Source: UBA6623 sp965238125 (GTDB lineage Bacteria; Acidobacteriota; Terriglobia; Bryobacterales; UBA6623). Taken from it: a stretch of DNA of 64,000 nucleotides. Within the stretch, counting starts at the first letter, position 1. Each line of letters opens with the position of its first letter. The stretch covers positions 992,001 to 1,056,000 of the forward strand of contig OZ250179.1 in NCBI GenBank assembly GCA_965238125.1. The letters run 5' to 3'. Both the position numbers and the translations under genes were made by a program. The notes below the pieces were generated by a model. It ran no database searches. It was not told the origin of the DNA and saw only the letters and a program-made list of their open reading frames with translations. Positions 34,058 through 43,493 of this stretch are shown here, in pieces.

Positions 34058-36073
34058 ATGGAAAACCTCGGCTACCTTGCGTTGATTCTGGCCTTCTGCC
34101 TTTCGCTCTACGCGATCGTTGCGTCGCTGACAGGGAGACTACGGAGCAACCTTCTGCTCGAAGTCAGCGCCCAGCGCGCCGTGCTCGCGGCCTGGGTGCT
34201 GGTCACGATTGCGTCGGCGTCGCTGCTTTATCTGATTCTCAGCAACGACTTCCGCATCAGCTACGTGGTCTCGCGCAGCAACGCCGACATGGCGATCCTT
34301 TACAAGTTCGCCGCCTGGTGGGGAGGCCAGGAAGGTTCCATCTTGTTCTGGACCTGGATTCTGGCGAGCTATTCGTTCATCGCCGTCTATACGGCACGCA
34401 AGAAGCACGCCGGTATGATCTCCTACGTCGTGGCGATCATGATGTCGATTCAGGTGTTTTTCCTGATCCTCCTCATTTTCGTCGCGAACCCCTTCCAAGT
34501 CCTGATGTCGGGGCCGCAGATTACTTCGACCCCGGACGGCCAGGGGCTCAACCCGCTGTTGCAGCATCCGTTGATGGCGATCCATCCGCCGATGCTCTAT
34601 CTCGGGTTTGTCGGTTTCGCCGTGCCCTTCGCCTTCGCGATGGCGTCGTTGATTACGCGCCAACGCGGCGATAGCTGGATTCACACCACCCGCATCTGGA
34701 CCATGATCACCTGGTTGTTCCAGAGCATCGGCGTTCTGCTCGGGGCTCGTTGGGCCTATGCCGTGCTTGGGTGGGGCGGCTATTGGGGTTGGGATCCCGT
34801 CGAGAACGCGTCCCTGCTGCCGTGGATCACAGGCACCGCCTTTCTGCACTCGGTGATGATGCAGGAAAAGAAGGGCATGATGAAGGGCTGGAACGTCGTC
34901 CTGATCTCGACGACCTTCTTCCTGTGCATCTTCGGCACGATGATGACCCGCAGCGGCATCGTCAGCTCCGTCCACGCTTTCGCGCAATCGCCCATCGGCA
35001 ACTGGTTTGTCGGTTTCCTGACGATCTCGGTCGCCCTGACGATTTTCCTGATCCTCAACCGTCTTGACTACCTCAAAAGCGAAAGCCAACTCGAGTCGGT
35101 CGTCTCGCGCGAGTCGAGCTTCCTGTTTAACAACGTCATCTTGCTGGCCAGTTGCTTCGCCGTGTTGTGGGGAACCCTGTTTCCGGTGATCAGCGAAGCC
35201 GTCACGAATGAAAAGATCAGCGTCGGCCCGCCCTTCTTCAATAAGGTGAACGTTCCGATCGGGTTGTTGCTGCTGTTTTTGACCGGCGTGGGGCCGCTGT
35301 TTGCGTGGCGTCGAACCTCGGTCGAAAGTCTACGCAAGAACTTCCAGTTGCCGGCGATGGTTGCGCTCGCGGTCGGCGTCGTCTTGGCGGCGCTCGGAGT
35401 GCGGGACTTCTACGCCTTGATTTGCTTCATCCTGTGCGCCTTCGTCGGGTTGACGATCCTGACCGAATTCGTCAAGGGCGCAAGACTGCTCCAGCGCAAG
35501 CAGGAAACCGGCTTTGTGCCGGCGCTGGTCGAGTTGACCCACCGCAACACCCGTCGCTACGGCGGCTACGTGGTGCACATGGGCATCGTGTTCATGTTCA
35601 TTGGTTTCGCGGGATCGGCATTCAACGAGCACGGCAAGGGCGAAGTGCCGGTCGGCGACGGATTGCAGGTGGGTGAGTACGAGTTTCATCTGACGGACAT
35701 CAAGGAAGAGAACAACGCCAACTACGTAAGTCAGACAGCGCACGTGGAACTGTACCGTGACGGCGAGTTGCTCGAGGTGATGCTGCCCGAGCGGCGCAAC
35801 TATCACGCCAGCGGGACCGGCACTACGGAGGTTGCGATCCGACCGCGCATCAGCGAAGACGTCTACGTGGTCTTTTCCGGTATCTCGACGGTGACCGATA
35901 CGCCGGTCATCGAAGTCTATATCAACCCCTTGGTCAATTGGATTTGGATCGGCGCGTTCGTGCTGGTCTTCGGCACCTTGATCGCCTTGGTGCCGGCGAA
36001 GATCAAGCCGATTCGCACTCGCATTGTGGGAACGACGAAGAAAACTCATGCGGTTCCGGTTGAAACTACTTAG
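34058..36073 (+). CDS. ccmF: CcmF cytochrome c heme lyase subunit
   Basis: The 671-residue membrane protein has about 14 hydrophobic segments and the heme-handling WWD domain ('GWGGYWGWDPVENASLLPW', about residues 237-255). It also has the early 'KFAAWWGGQEGSILFW' (about 85-100), both diagnostic of CcmF. A periplasmic C-terminal domain (about 555-630) precedes the last helix. With CcmH it attaches heme to apocytochrome c on the outer face of the inner membrane. The ATG is preceded by GAAGGGA. The ccmH-like gene overlaps its 3' end. Confidence 0.94.
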   Translation: MENLGYLALILAFCLSLYAIVASLTGRLRSNLLLEVSAQRAVLAAWVLVTIASASLLYLILSNDFRISYVVSRSNADMAILYKFAAWWGGQEGSILFWTWILASYSFIAVYTARKKHAGMISYVVAIMMSIQVFFLILLIFVANPFQVLMSGPQITSTPDGQGLNPLLQHPLMAIHPPMLYLGFVGFAVPFAFAMASLITRQRGDSWIHTTRIWTMITWLFQSIGVLLGARWAYAVLGWGGYWGWDPVENASLLPWITGTAFLHSVMMQEKKGMMKGWNVVLISTTFFLCIFGTMMTRSGIVSSVHAFAQSPIGNWFVGFLTISVALTIFLILNRLDYLKSESQLESVVSRESSFLFNNVILLASCFAVLWGTLFPVISEAVTNEKISVGPPFFNKVNVPIGLLLLFLTGVGPLFAWRRTSVESLRKNFQLPAMVALAVGVVLAALGVRDFYALICFILCAFVGLTILTEFVKGARLLQRKQETGFVPALVELTHRNTRRYGGYVVHMGIVFMFIGFAGSAFNEHGKGEVPVGDGLQVGEYEFHLTDIKEENNANYVSQTAHVELYRDGELLEVMLPERRNYHASGTGTTEVAIRPRISEDVYVVFSGISTVTDTPVIEVYINPLVNWIWIGAFVLVFGTLIALVPAKIKPIRTRIVGTTKKTHAVPVETT

Positions 36074-36542
36074 TCTGTTCGTGTTGCTCGCGGTCCAGAC
36101 CTTGTTGGCGCAGAACGTCACCAAGGGCGACCCGAAGTCCAAGCAGATCCGCGAGGTCGGCGAGCAGTTGAAGTGTCAGTGCGAAGCGCACTGCTCCTAC
36201 ACCGTCAGCGGCTGCAACATGACCGGTTGCTCGTTTCGCGCTGCCGCGGCGGCGGAGATCAGCAAGGACATCGACGCCGGACTGTCGACAGGCGAAATCG
36301 TCGAACGGATGATCGCGAAATTCGGTTCCGAGCTGCGCAACTCACCGCGCGCTGAGGGCTTCGGACTTTTCGGCTGGGCGATGCCTTTCGCGGCGCTGGC
36401 GGCGGGCTTGATTGCCGCGCCGTTCGTTGTCAAGCGCTGGAAGGCTCGGGAAGCGGCCGTGGCAACCCCCGCGCACGTCGACCCCTCGGTTTTGTCTCTG
36501 TATGAGCAGCAGATCGAGGAAGACTTGAAAGATCTCGACTGA
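36048..36542 (+). CDS. ccmH: CcmH-like thioredox protein with Cys-rich motif
   Basis: From the ATG at 36048 (overlapping ccmF by 26 bases) the product has 164 residues. There is a signal peptide (about residues 4-20), a three-helix domain, and a membrane anchor near 108-128. The CcmH redox site, normally L-R-C-x-x-C, is replaced by 'LKCQCEAHCSYTVSGCNMTGC', with five cysteines. Such variants occur in some phyla. It should reduce apocytochrome thiols for CcmF. Confidence 0.82.
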   Translation: MRFRLKLLSLFVLLAVQTLLAQNVTKGDPKSKQIREVGEQLKCQCEAHCSYTVSGCNMTGCSFRAAAAAEISKDIDAGLSTGEIVERMIAKFGSELRNSPRAEGFGLFGWAMPFAALAAGLIAAPFVVKRWKAREAAVATPAHVDPSVLSLYEQQIEEDLKDLD

Positions 36543-36560
36543 CCCCAGCCGCCCAAGGAA

Positions 36561-36678
36561 GAGCCGCGAAGCGACGACCGGAATTCGGCCCCAGGGCGGA
36601 GCCGACGGGCGGAACACTGGGTAGCCGCTCCACCCGGGCGAGCCCTGGGGGGGCGGCGGCGAGTACCGTGCCCGTCTC
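36561..36678 (+). repeat. dispersed repeat R2, copy 2
   Basis: The unit starts GAGCCGCGAAGCGACGACCG and contains the same 'CCCAGGG...GGCGGAAC' and 'GAGCCCTGGGGGGGCGGC' segments as the copy at 22289-22404. Confidence 0.75.
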
Positions 36679-36702
36679 GAACACCTCTCCGACTGTTCCA
36701 AC

Positions 36703-37020
36703 ATGTTGATTCTCGCCGCCGTTCTCCTTGTCGCCTTTGCGCTACTGGTGCCTCTTCTGGTCGGGAAGGGCTCCTTGCCCGAGCTCGAGCCGGAATCACC
36801 CACCCGCCATCTGGAGGAACGCAAGGCCGCGATTTACGAAAACCTGCGCGACCTGCAAGGCGAATACCGCATGGGCAAGCTGTCTGACGAAGACTACCAG
36901 CAGACGAAACGCGACCTGCAGAAGGACCTCGCGCCGGTGTTAGCGGAGATTGACCGCATCAACAGCGAGGGGCCGACGGCCGCCGAGTCGCCCGAGGCAT
37001 CCCCCTCCCTCGGGGACTAA
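36703..37020 (+). CDS. CcmI-like small membrane protein
   Basis: The 105-residue product has one N-terminal membrane helix (residues 2-20), then 'LEERKAAIYENLRDLQGEYRMGKLSDEDYQQTKRDLQ', a helical hairpin common in CcmI N-terminal regions and in small proteins next to ccmH. It lacks the TPR domain of full CcmI. Position right after ccmF-ccmH suggests a role in apocytochrome handling. Confidence 0.65.
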   Translation: MLILAAVLLVAFALLVPLLVGKGSLPELEPESPTRHLEERKAAIYENLRDLQGEYRMGKLSDEDYQQTKRDLQKDLAPVLAEIDRINSEGPTAAESPEASPSLGD

Positions 37021-37283
37021 TCTTAGGCTGCGTTTCCCCGACGTGGCGCGCGCCTCCAGGCGAGCCGTGGCGGCATTCCTGCCGCCATGTCCCGCCTCTA
37101 AAACCGCCGCTAACCCCCGTCCGCCTCGAAGTGCGTCGTCCTCCCACTTCGCGAAGCAAACGCCGGGAAGCTTTCAAACCTGGACCCGCCCGGCCTTTAC
37201 CCGCCGGCGACAGCGCCCCGCCGTTTGACCCTGTCCCGCGACACGGGTATCATGGGCGAGGCACTTGTCTCGGGAGAAACCCT

Positions 37284-38225
37284 ATGCGCCGCTTCGCTTT
37301 GCTCGCCGCCTTTGCCTTGTTGGCCTCGTTCACCTTGCCGCCGTTGGGCTCCAACAGCCACGGCACCTATGAAGTTGTTCACGGTTGGCCCGTGCTGCCC
37401 GACGGGTACACGCTCGGCCAAGCCGCCGGAGTCGAGGTCGACTCGCACAACCACGTCTGGGTGTTTCATCGCGGCAAGCATCCCGTGCTGTGCATCGACG
37501 GCGATAGCGGCAAGATTCTGCAGCAGTGGGGCGACGGACTGTTCGACAGCCCGCATGGGCTGACCGTTGATCCGGACGACAATATTTGGGTCACCGACAA
37601 CGGAAATTCGCACCTGGTTTCAAAGTTCAGCCATGAGGGCGAGCTGTTGATGACGCTGGGGACGAAGGGCGTCAGCGGGCAGGACGGCAAGCACTTCAAC
37701 AAGCCCACCGACGTGGCGGTCGCGCCCAACGGCGACATCTACGTCAGCGACGGCTACGGCAACAGCCGCGTCGCCAAGTTCGACAAGAACGGCAAGTTCC
37801 TGCTCGAATGGGGACAAAAGGGCGAGGGGGACGGCGAGTTCCAAACCCCCCACGGCATCGCCCTCGACGACGACGGGAACGTCTATATTGCCGACCGCGA
37901 GAACGTCCGAATGCAGGTCTTCGACGCCAACGGCAAGTTCCTCAAGGCCTGGAAGAGCTCTGAGCTGGGCCGCCCCTGGGGCGTTGACTTCCAAGGCGGA
38001 CATCTCTTTGTCGCCGACGGCGGCGATCTGGGCGAAGACCCGCCCGTCCGCAACCGCGCTCTGAAGCTCGACCTCGACGGCAACATCCTCGCGAAATGGG
38101 GCTCGTTCGGAAGCCAAGACGGGCAGTTCTACTGGGCCCACCACATCTCGGTCGGCGCGAACAATGACGTCTACGTCGTCGACGTCAGCAACGGCATGCG
38201 CGTGCAGAAGTTCGTCGCGCGCTGA
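37284..38225 (+). CDS. secreted NHL-repeat beta-propeller protein
   Basis: The ATG at 37284 lies eight bases after GGGAG and starts a signal peptide (about residues 1-22). The 313-residue protein has at least five NHL-type repeats ('FDSPHGLTVDPDDNIWVTD', 'FNKPTDVAVAPNGDIYVSD', 'FQTPHGIALDDDGNVYIAD' and others), a six-bladed propeller like that of peptidylglycine amidating lyases. Conserved metal or substrate residues were not checked. The function outside the cell is unknown. Confidence 0.85.
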   Translation: MRRFALLAAFALLASFTLPPLGSNSHGTYEVVHGWPVLPDGYTLGQAAGVEVDSHNHVWVFHRGKHPVLCIDGDSGKILQQWGDGLFDSPHGLTVDPDDNIWVTDNGNSHLVSKFSHEGELLMTLGTKGVSGQDGKHFNKPTDVAVAPNGDIYVSDGYGNSRVAKFDKNGKFLLEWGQKGEGDGEFQTPHGIALDDDGNVYIADRENVRMQVFDANGKFLKAWKSSELGRPWGVDFQGGHLFVADGGDLGEDPPVRNRALKLDLDGNILAKWGSFGSQDGQFYWAHHISVGANNDVYVVDVSNGMRVQKFVAR

Positions 38226-38485
38226 GCGTGGGGCTTGGCGAACCCCTGACAGCGCTTGTCGCCGGCCGGGGGGCGGCGGTCGTGCTGCCGAGGGGGCTGT
38301 TGGCCTTGGCCGCTGGGGGCCTGATGGTCTTTCATTGACTCACTTACGACCTTCAGGCCGCTTCCTTGTTCTCGGCGATGCTACAATAATCGGCCCGTCT
38401 TGGAGACGTCTCCGGCAAGCTGCTTGCGACGACCTCCCGGGCGGATTTCGCGGGCGAGTCGACACAATGGTCTCCCAAACAAACT
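38226..38485. other. spacer upstream of purE
   Basis: Contains GC-rich inverted segments near 38255-38320. No gene was recognised. Confidence 0.4.
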
Positions 38486-38980
38486 ATGGCGAATGAAACT
38501 ACACTTTTGGTTGCGGTCATTATGGGCAGCAAGTCTGATTGGTCAACGATGCGACATGCGCATGAGATGCTCGACCGGTTTGGGGTTCCTCACGAATGCA
38601 AGGTGATGTCGGCGCACCGCACGCCCGATATCACGATGGAATATGCTTCTTTGGCCGAGGAGCGCGGTATGCAGGTGATGATTGCCGCCGCGGGCGGAGC
38701 CGCGCACCTTGCCGGCGTGATCGCGGCGCATACGCTGTTGCCCGTGCTCGGCGTGCCGATCGAAAGCCCGGCCCTCAAGGGGATGGATTCGCTGCTGGCG
38801 ACGGTTCAGATGCCGGGGGGGATCCCCGTCGGGACGCTCGCTATTGGGAAACCTGGGGCTGTGAACGCGGCGTTGCTGGCGGTTCATATTCTCTCGAACA
38901 ACGATCCGGAGCTGCGCGAGAAATTGCGAGCCTTTCGGGTTGAGGAGGCCGAGAAGGTGCGGCAGGCGACGCTCGACTAG
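38486..38980 (+). CDS. purE: N5-carboxyaminoimidazole ribonucleotide mutase PurE
   Basis: The 164-residue enzyme has the class I PurE motifs 'IMGSKSDWSTM' (residues about 11-21), 'MSAHRTPD', and 'IAAAGGAAHLAGVIAAHT'; the catalytic His lies in 'SAHRTP'. It converts N5-CAIR to CAIR in purine synthesis. Length matches. No purK is adjacent, and the flanking genes are unrelated. Confidence 0.95.
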   Translation: MANETTLLVAVIMGSKSDWSTMRHAHEMLDRFGVPHECKVMSAHRTPDITMEYASLAEERGMQVMIAAAGGAAHLAGVIAAHTLLPVLGVPIESPALKGMDSLLATVQMPGGIPVGTLAIGKPGAVNAALLAVHILSNNDPELREKLRAFRVEEAEKVRQATLD

Positions 38981-39182
38981 GGTGCGGTTCTCACCGCCCG
39001 CCGAGCCGAAGCGTGTGATTGGCCCGTCACGACTTCGTTACGGTTGCCTGTCCTAATCCGTGGTTGACCGCGGTTTGCCGTGCTTCCGTAGGCTCCGCCT
39101 CAACAAGCAAATCTTGATCTCACGGGTTTTTGGCGTTACTCTACCAAGTGACGGTTTGTCCGCGGAACGGAGGCGCTTCCCC

Positions 39183-40085
39183 ATGACCCGACGCGAGATC
39201 GTGCTGACTCTTCCCGGGCTGCTGCTTGGCGCCCGCTCGGTGCAAGCGGCCACGCCCCTGCCCAATCGCCCGAAACGGTCGGGGGCGCTGCGGCTGCTCG
39301 GCCGCGGGCGGATCGAGGACCCCGCGGGTAGTGGTCGGGTGAAGGTTAGCGAGACGGCTCTCGATTGGAACGTCTCTGAAACCGCCATCATCATTTGCGA
39401 TATGTGGGACGACCATTCGTGCAAGTCGGCGGCGGGACGCGTGGCTGCGATGGCGCCGAGGATGAACCGGGTCGTTGGCGCGGCTCGCCAGCTGGGGGTG
39501 ATGATTATCCACGCGCCGAGCGACACGGTTGATTTCTACAAAAACACGCCCTATCGCCGGCGCATGGCCGAGGCGCCGTATGCGGAGCCGCCGGTGCCGA
39601 TTGCGAGTTGGTGTTATCTGGAACCCGCCAAGGAAAACCGCTTGCCGATCGACGATTCCGACGGCGGCTGCGACGACGCGGTACCGGGCGAGGAGGGTCG
39701 GGCGTGGAGCCGCCAACATGCCGCCATCGAGATGGGGCGCTATGACGGCGTCACCGATCAAGGCACGGAAGTGTACAACTTCTGCCGCTCGGAGGGAATT
39801 ACGAACATCGCTCTGATGGGCGTTCACACGAATATGTGCGTGCTGGGGCGTTCGTTCGGGATTCGCCAGATGGTGCGGTTGGGGATGAACGTGGTGTTGG
39901 TTCGGGATTTGACCGATTCCATGTATGACCCGCGCGACGAGCCCCGCGTGAGTCACGAGCGCGGTACGGAGCTTGTGATTGAACATATCGAGCGGTATTG
40001 GTGTCCATCGGTTGTGAGTGCGGATCTTGCTCGGCTGGCGGGCGGTTCGAAACGACCGGATTCCCGGACGTCTTCGGCGGCCTAG
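39183..40085 (+). CDS. isochorismatase-family hydrolase with Tat-like signal
   Basis: The ATG at 39183 follows GGAGG by about ten bases. The protein (300 residues) begins 'MTRREIVLTLPGLLLGARSVQA', a twin-arginine-like export signal. The isochorismatase fold shows 'AIIICDMWDDHSC' (catalytic Asp) and 'ALMGVHTNMCVLGRSFGIR', where the Cys of 'HTNMCV' is the nucleophile and the cis-peptide motif precedes it. A Lys at the usual position was not pinned down. Its substrate is probably an amide; the export signal is unusual for the family. Confidence 0.83.
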   Translation: MTRREIVLTLPGLLLGARSVQAATPLPNRPKRSGALRLLGRGRIEDPAGSGRVKVSETALDWNVSETAIIICDMWDDHSCKSAAGRVAAMAPRMNRVVGAARQLGVMIIHAPSDTVDFYKNTPYRRRMAEAPYAEPPVPIASWCYLEPAKENRLPIDDSDGGCDDAVPGEEGRAWSRQHAAIEMGRYDGVTDQGTEVYNFCRSEGITNIALMGVHTNMCVLGRSFGIRQMVRLGMNVVLVRDLTDSMYDPRDEPRVSHERGTELVIEHIERYWCPSVVSADLARLAGGSKRPDSRTSSAA

Positions 40086-40206
40086 ACTCGGCCTATAGAC
40101 TGGCTTAGAGCAGGAATAACGGGGATGACGGCGAGGAATCTTTCCGGCCGAACCGGGTTGCCCGGAAAAGCCGGCCCTAAGCTCATCTCGACAATCGGTG
40201 TCACAT

Positions 40207-40539
40207 ATGACACCATCACTTACATGGAGTCGAAATACACGGTCGATCTCCTGGATCAAGGCTGCGCGCAAGAACTTGCAGGTGTTGACGGTCGCGGCTG
40301 AAGGCGGCAAGGCCGACATTACGAAACCGCTCAAGGGTTTAGGCTCCGGCGTTTTGGAAGTGGCGCTGAAATACGACGGAGATGCTTACCGCACCGTCTA
40401 CGCTGTCCAACTCGCCAAGGACATTTGGGTGCTGCACGCTTTCCAGAAGAAGGCTAAGCAGGGGATCAAGACACCGAAGAAGGACGTTGATCTCATCCGC
40501 GAGCGTATCAAGCGATTGAAGAAGGGGTTAGAGCAATGA
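40207..40539 (+). CDS. higB: HigB-type (phage-derived Gp49-like) toxin
   Basis: The 110-residue protein has 'GGKADITKPLKGLGSGVLEVALKYDGDAYRTVYAV' and 'VLHAFQKKAKQGIKTPKKDVDLIRERI', the diagnostic Gp49/RelE-superfamily blocks of HigB mRNA interferases. Compared with relatives, about ten residues between 'KAARK' and 'LTVAAEGGKAD' appear to be missing, so activity is uncertain. An in-frame GTG at 40198 is an alternative start. The antitoxin gene overlaps its stop as ATGA. Confidence 0.85.
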   Translation: MTPSLTWSRNTRSISWIKAARKNLQVLTVAAEGGKADITKPLKGLGSGVLEVALKYDGDAYRTVYAVQLAKDIWVLHAFQKKAKQGIKTPKKDVDLIRERIKRLKKGLEQ

Positions 40540-40868
40540 GCGCGAGAAACGACGAGTTGGAGCTTGTGCGGGGCAGCGGCAACGTGTTCCGAGATTTCGG
40601 CCGCCCCGACGGGGACGTGCAGCAGACTAAAGCTCTTCTGGCGGCGCGCATCATCCGGATCTTGGATGAAGAAGGTTTGTCGACGCGGAAGGCTGAGGCG
40701 CGTACGGGCGTCAGCCATGCCGATTTTACCCGCATTCGCAACGTGCAGCTGAAACGCTTCACGATTGACCGCTTGATGACCGTGCTGAATAAGCTCGGTC
40801 GGCAGGTTGATGTGCGGATCACCGTCCGCCCGCGGCCGATTGGTGATGAAGCGGTGGTGCCCCGCTAA
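40536..40868 (+). CDS. higA: HigA-type XRE antitoxin
   Basis: The 110-residue protein has an XRE/HTH domain ('TKALLAARIIRILDEEGLSTRKAEARTGVSHADFTRIRNVQLKRFTIDRLMTVL', about residues 31-84), typical of HigA partners of Gp49-like toxins. It overlaps higB by four bases in the toxin-first order of higBA modules. It should neutralise HigB and repress the operon. Confidence 0.88.
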   Translation: MSARNDELELVRGSGNVFRDFGRPDGDVQQTKALLAARIIRILDEEGLSTRKAEARTGVSHADFTRIRNVQLKRFTIDRLMTVLNKLGRQVDVRITVRPRPIGDEAVVPR

Positions 40869-40869
40869 A

Positions 40870-41898
40870 CTACGCAACCAAATCTTCGGGCTTGGACGCG
40901 CCGTAGATGGACCACCAGGACTTGGCTTGCTCGAGGCAGGCATTGACGGCTCCGATGTTGCGGACGCCGTCGCCGCGCAGCCACTCTTCGAGCGCGGCCG
41001 GACCTTTTTCGCCGTACACCGGAATGCCTTCCTTCCACGTTGCGCGCCCGCACAGCACGCCGGCGAAGGCCGTTCCCGCCTCGGCGGCCCAGCGCAGCGA
41101 CTCGGTGAACTGGTCGTTGCTCACGCCGGCGCTGAGGTAGATGAAAGGCCGCGCGGCGACTTCCGCCGCTTGGCGAAAGATGTCGAGAGCCTGCTGCTTG
41201 CTGTAGGCCTTCTCGCCCTTGCAGACTGCCGCGCCCTCGGCGTATGCCAGGTTCACGGGAATTTCGACCTTGAGCACGTCGACCTGATAGCGGTCTTTCG
41301 AGAACTCCTTCATGCTCTCGATGACAACCTGAGGCTTCTTCTTGGCGAATTCGAAACCTTTCTCGTCGCCGCCGGCCGGGTCATAACCGACGAATTCCAA
41401 GAAATAGGGAATGCCCACATCGACGCATTCCGAGCCGATACGCTCCACAAAAGCGTGCTTCTCGTCGTTCACCGCCTCGTCTTCAAACGGCGTGTAGTAG
41501 AGCAAAATCTTGACCGCGTTTCCGCCCATCTCGAGAATCCGCCGGGCCGAAAGATTCGGCAACAAATCCGCCCGACGTCCGGGGCGCGTGTTCTCGTAGC
41601 CGCTGGCCTCGTAGGAGAGCAGCAGGCCGGTTCCTTCCGCTCGCGCGTCGGCCGCCGGCAAGCCCCATTGCGGGTCGAGCAGAATGGCGCTGGCGTGAGG
41701 GGTCAAAACCGCGGAAACGGCGGTCTTGAACTCGCTCATCATTTCATCGGTTACGTCGAGTTTTTCGATGCCCTTGGCGGCGGCGATCGAACCTTGCAGG
41801 GATCCGCGTTGGTCCATCGCGGCGGCGGCGATAACGCCTCTTTCATCGGACAGCGCGTTGAGGTGTTCTACTTTGGCCGACGATAATTGGAAGCCCAT
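40870..41898 (-). CDS. tagatose-1,6-bisphosphate aldolase-like (LacD) class I aldolase
   Basis: The 342-residue TIM-barrel enzyme shows the LacD blocks 'RGVIAAAAMDQRGSL', 'ILLDPQWGLPAA', 'KILLYYTPFEDEA', 'VDVLKVEIPVN' (Lys of the Schiff base) and 'PFIYLSAGVSNDQF'. Length matches. It cleaves tagatose or fructose bisphosphate-like sugars to triose phosphates. No tagatose operon is nearby, so it may act as a general class I fructose-bisphosphate aldolase. Confidence 0.85.
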   Translation of the reverse strand: MGFQLSSAKVEHLNALSDERGVIAAAAMDQRGSLQGSIAAAKGIEKLDVTDEMMSEFKTAVSAVLTPHASAILLDPQWGLPAADARAEGTGLLLSYEASGYENTRPGRRADLLPNLSARRILEMGGNAVKILLYYTPFEDEAVNDEKHAFVERIGSECVDVGIPYFLEFVGYDPAGGDEKGFEFAKKKPQVVIESMKEFSKDRYQVDVLKVEIPVNLAYAEGAAVCKGEKAYSKQQALDIFRQAAEVAARPFIYLSAGVSNDQFTESLRWAAEAGTAFAGVLCGRATWKEGIPVYGEKGPAALEEWLRGDGVRNIGAVNACLEQAKSWWSIYGASKPEDLVA

Positions 41899-42233
41899 GG
41901 TTTGTCTCTCTATCGTGAAGTCAATGCGCTAACTTTACAGCCCGCCGTCGCGCCGGATCGATCCGCATTGGGCCGAACTCGTTGCGGGTTGGAAAACGGG
42001 TAGCGCCGCGCCGGAACCGGCGGACGCGGTCATCTCGGAAACAACGGGGCCGCGGAGATTGCCCGCGCGACTCATCATTGTACAAGGTCGTCGTCGTCGA
42101 AACGTCGTCAGTTGGGGTAGGTAGGGAAGGGAAGGTTGGTTTTGGGCAACTCCGACGCGCCCGGCCAATATTACATGGACCCGCTACGACGCGCTGTTGC
42201 CGAGCGTTTCGAATACACTTCCGCCGCGGGCCG
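41899..42233. other. intergenic region
   Basis: About 335 bases between two minus-strand genes with no recognised gene or hairpin-T-run terminator. Confidence 0.5.
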
Positions 42234-43493
42234 CTACAGCTCTTTGACAGCCTTGTTCCGCGCCAGATAGCCGAGCGCGATGATCCCCAGTATCGCGCCG
42301 TTCACCGCGACGGTCGGCCCCGCGCCGAAGCGGCTCGCCAACGACCCGGCGGCCAAATTCCCCAGCGGCATGGCCCCCCGAAAAGCCGTGTTCTGAACGC
42401 TCATGATGCGGCCCCGCATCTCCTCGGGGGCCAGGAGCTGAACCAGGGAATTGATCATCGCGAACACAGCCAGAATCGCGCCGCCCGCCAGGAAAGCGAA
42501 GAGCAACGCCGCCGGCAGCCGCGTGCTCACCGCGAAGCAGACCATCGTCACTCCCAAGATCAACTGCATCAGCAAGGCTTTCCAGCCCTTGCCCGGCGTA
42601 TTCCCGAGCCAGGCGACAAATAAGGCGCCGGTCACGGCTCCGGCCCCTAACACCGCGCCCATCAGGCTGTAGCCTTGCGGCCCCAGTCCGAATGTTTCTC
42701 GCGCGAAGACCGGCAACATGGTCATCAGCGGGATCGCGAGAAACGCGGTCCCGAGCGACAAAATCATCAACGAGAACAAGGCCCGGTGGTGAAAGACAAA
42801 CCCCAGGCCTTCCTTGATGCTGTGCCACACCTGCGCCTGCGTCTTTTGAGGCACGAAACGAATGCGCACCATCATCAACACGAAGATGACCGCCAAGAAG
42901 GTCACCGCATTCACACTGAAACAGGCCGCCGCGCCGAGGCGGTCGAAGATGAACCCACCGATGGGGCGTCCGATGACGCTGGCCAAGTTGAACTGAATCG
43001 ACATCAATGCAATGGCATTGGGTAAATCCTTTTCCTCAACCAGCGACGGGATCAAGGCTTGATAGGCCGGGCCCCCGAAAGCCTGCCCCACACCGCTGAG
43101 GAATGCCGCCGCCATGATATGCCACACCTGGATCATGTCCATCCAAAGCAAGGTTGCGAGAATCAGCGCGGACGCCATCTGGATGTATTGCGAGACGGCG
43201 AGCAGTTTGCGTCGGTCCATGCGATCGGCCGCCGCGCCACCGAGCAGCGACAGCAACAAGATCGGTGCGCCAGCCAGGAACGCCGTCAGACCGAGCAAAA
43301 ATTCCGAGTCGGTCATGGTGTAGACTAGCCAGCTCTGCGCTACTTCCTGGACAAAGAAGCCCGTCGTCGAGGTGAACGCGCCGGTCCACATCAATCGAAA
43401 GTTGCGGTACTGGAAGGCTCGAAAGGTGGTACCGAGAATTCCCGCCTTGGGAGAAGATGGAGCGATGTCGGCTTCAGGGCGGGAATCGTTCAT
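42234..43493 (-). CDS. MFS exporter (EntS/MFS_3-like)
   Basis: From the ATG at 43493 the protein has 419 residues with about 12 membrane segments. 'FQYRNFRLMWTGAFTSTTGFFVQEVAQSWLVY' is the MFS_3 start, and 'GGAAADRMDRRKLL' is the loop 2-3 signature (GxxxDRxxRR). Upstream in-frame residues from 43625 are Pro/Arg-rich and were left out. It probably exports a small molecule by proton antiport. The substrate is unknown. Confidence 0.85.
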   Translation of the reverse strand: MNDSRPEADIAPSSPKAGILGTTFRAFQYRNFRLMWTGAFTSTTGFFVQEVAQSWLVYTMTDSEFLLGLTAFLAGAPILLLSLLGGAAADRMDRRKLLAVSQYIQMASALILATLLWMDMIQVWHIMAAAFLSGVGQAFGGPAYQALIPSLVEEKDLPNAIALMSIQFNLASVIGRPIGGFIFDRLGAAACFSVNAVTFLAVIFVLMMVRIRFVPQKTQAQVWHSIKEGLGFVFHHRALFSLMILSLGTAFLAIPLMTMLPVFARETFGLGPQGYSLMGAVLGAGAVTGALFVAWLGNTPGKGWKALLMQLILGVTMVCFAVSTRLPAALLFAFLAGGAILAVFAMINSLVQLLAPEEMRGRIMSVQNTAFRGAMPLGNLAAGSLASRFGAGPTVAVNGAILGIIALGYLARNKAVKEL

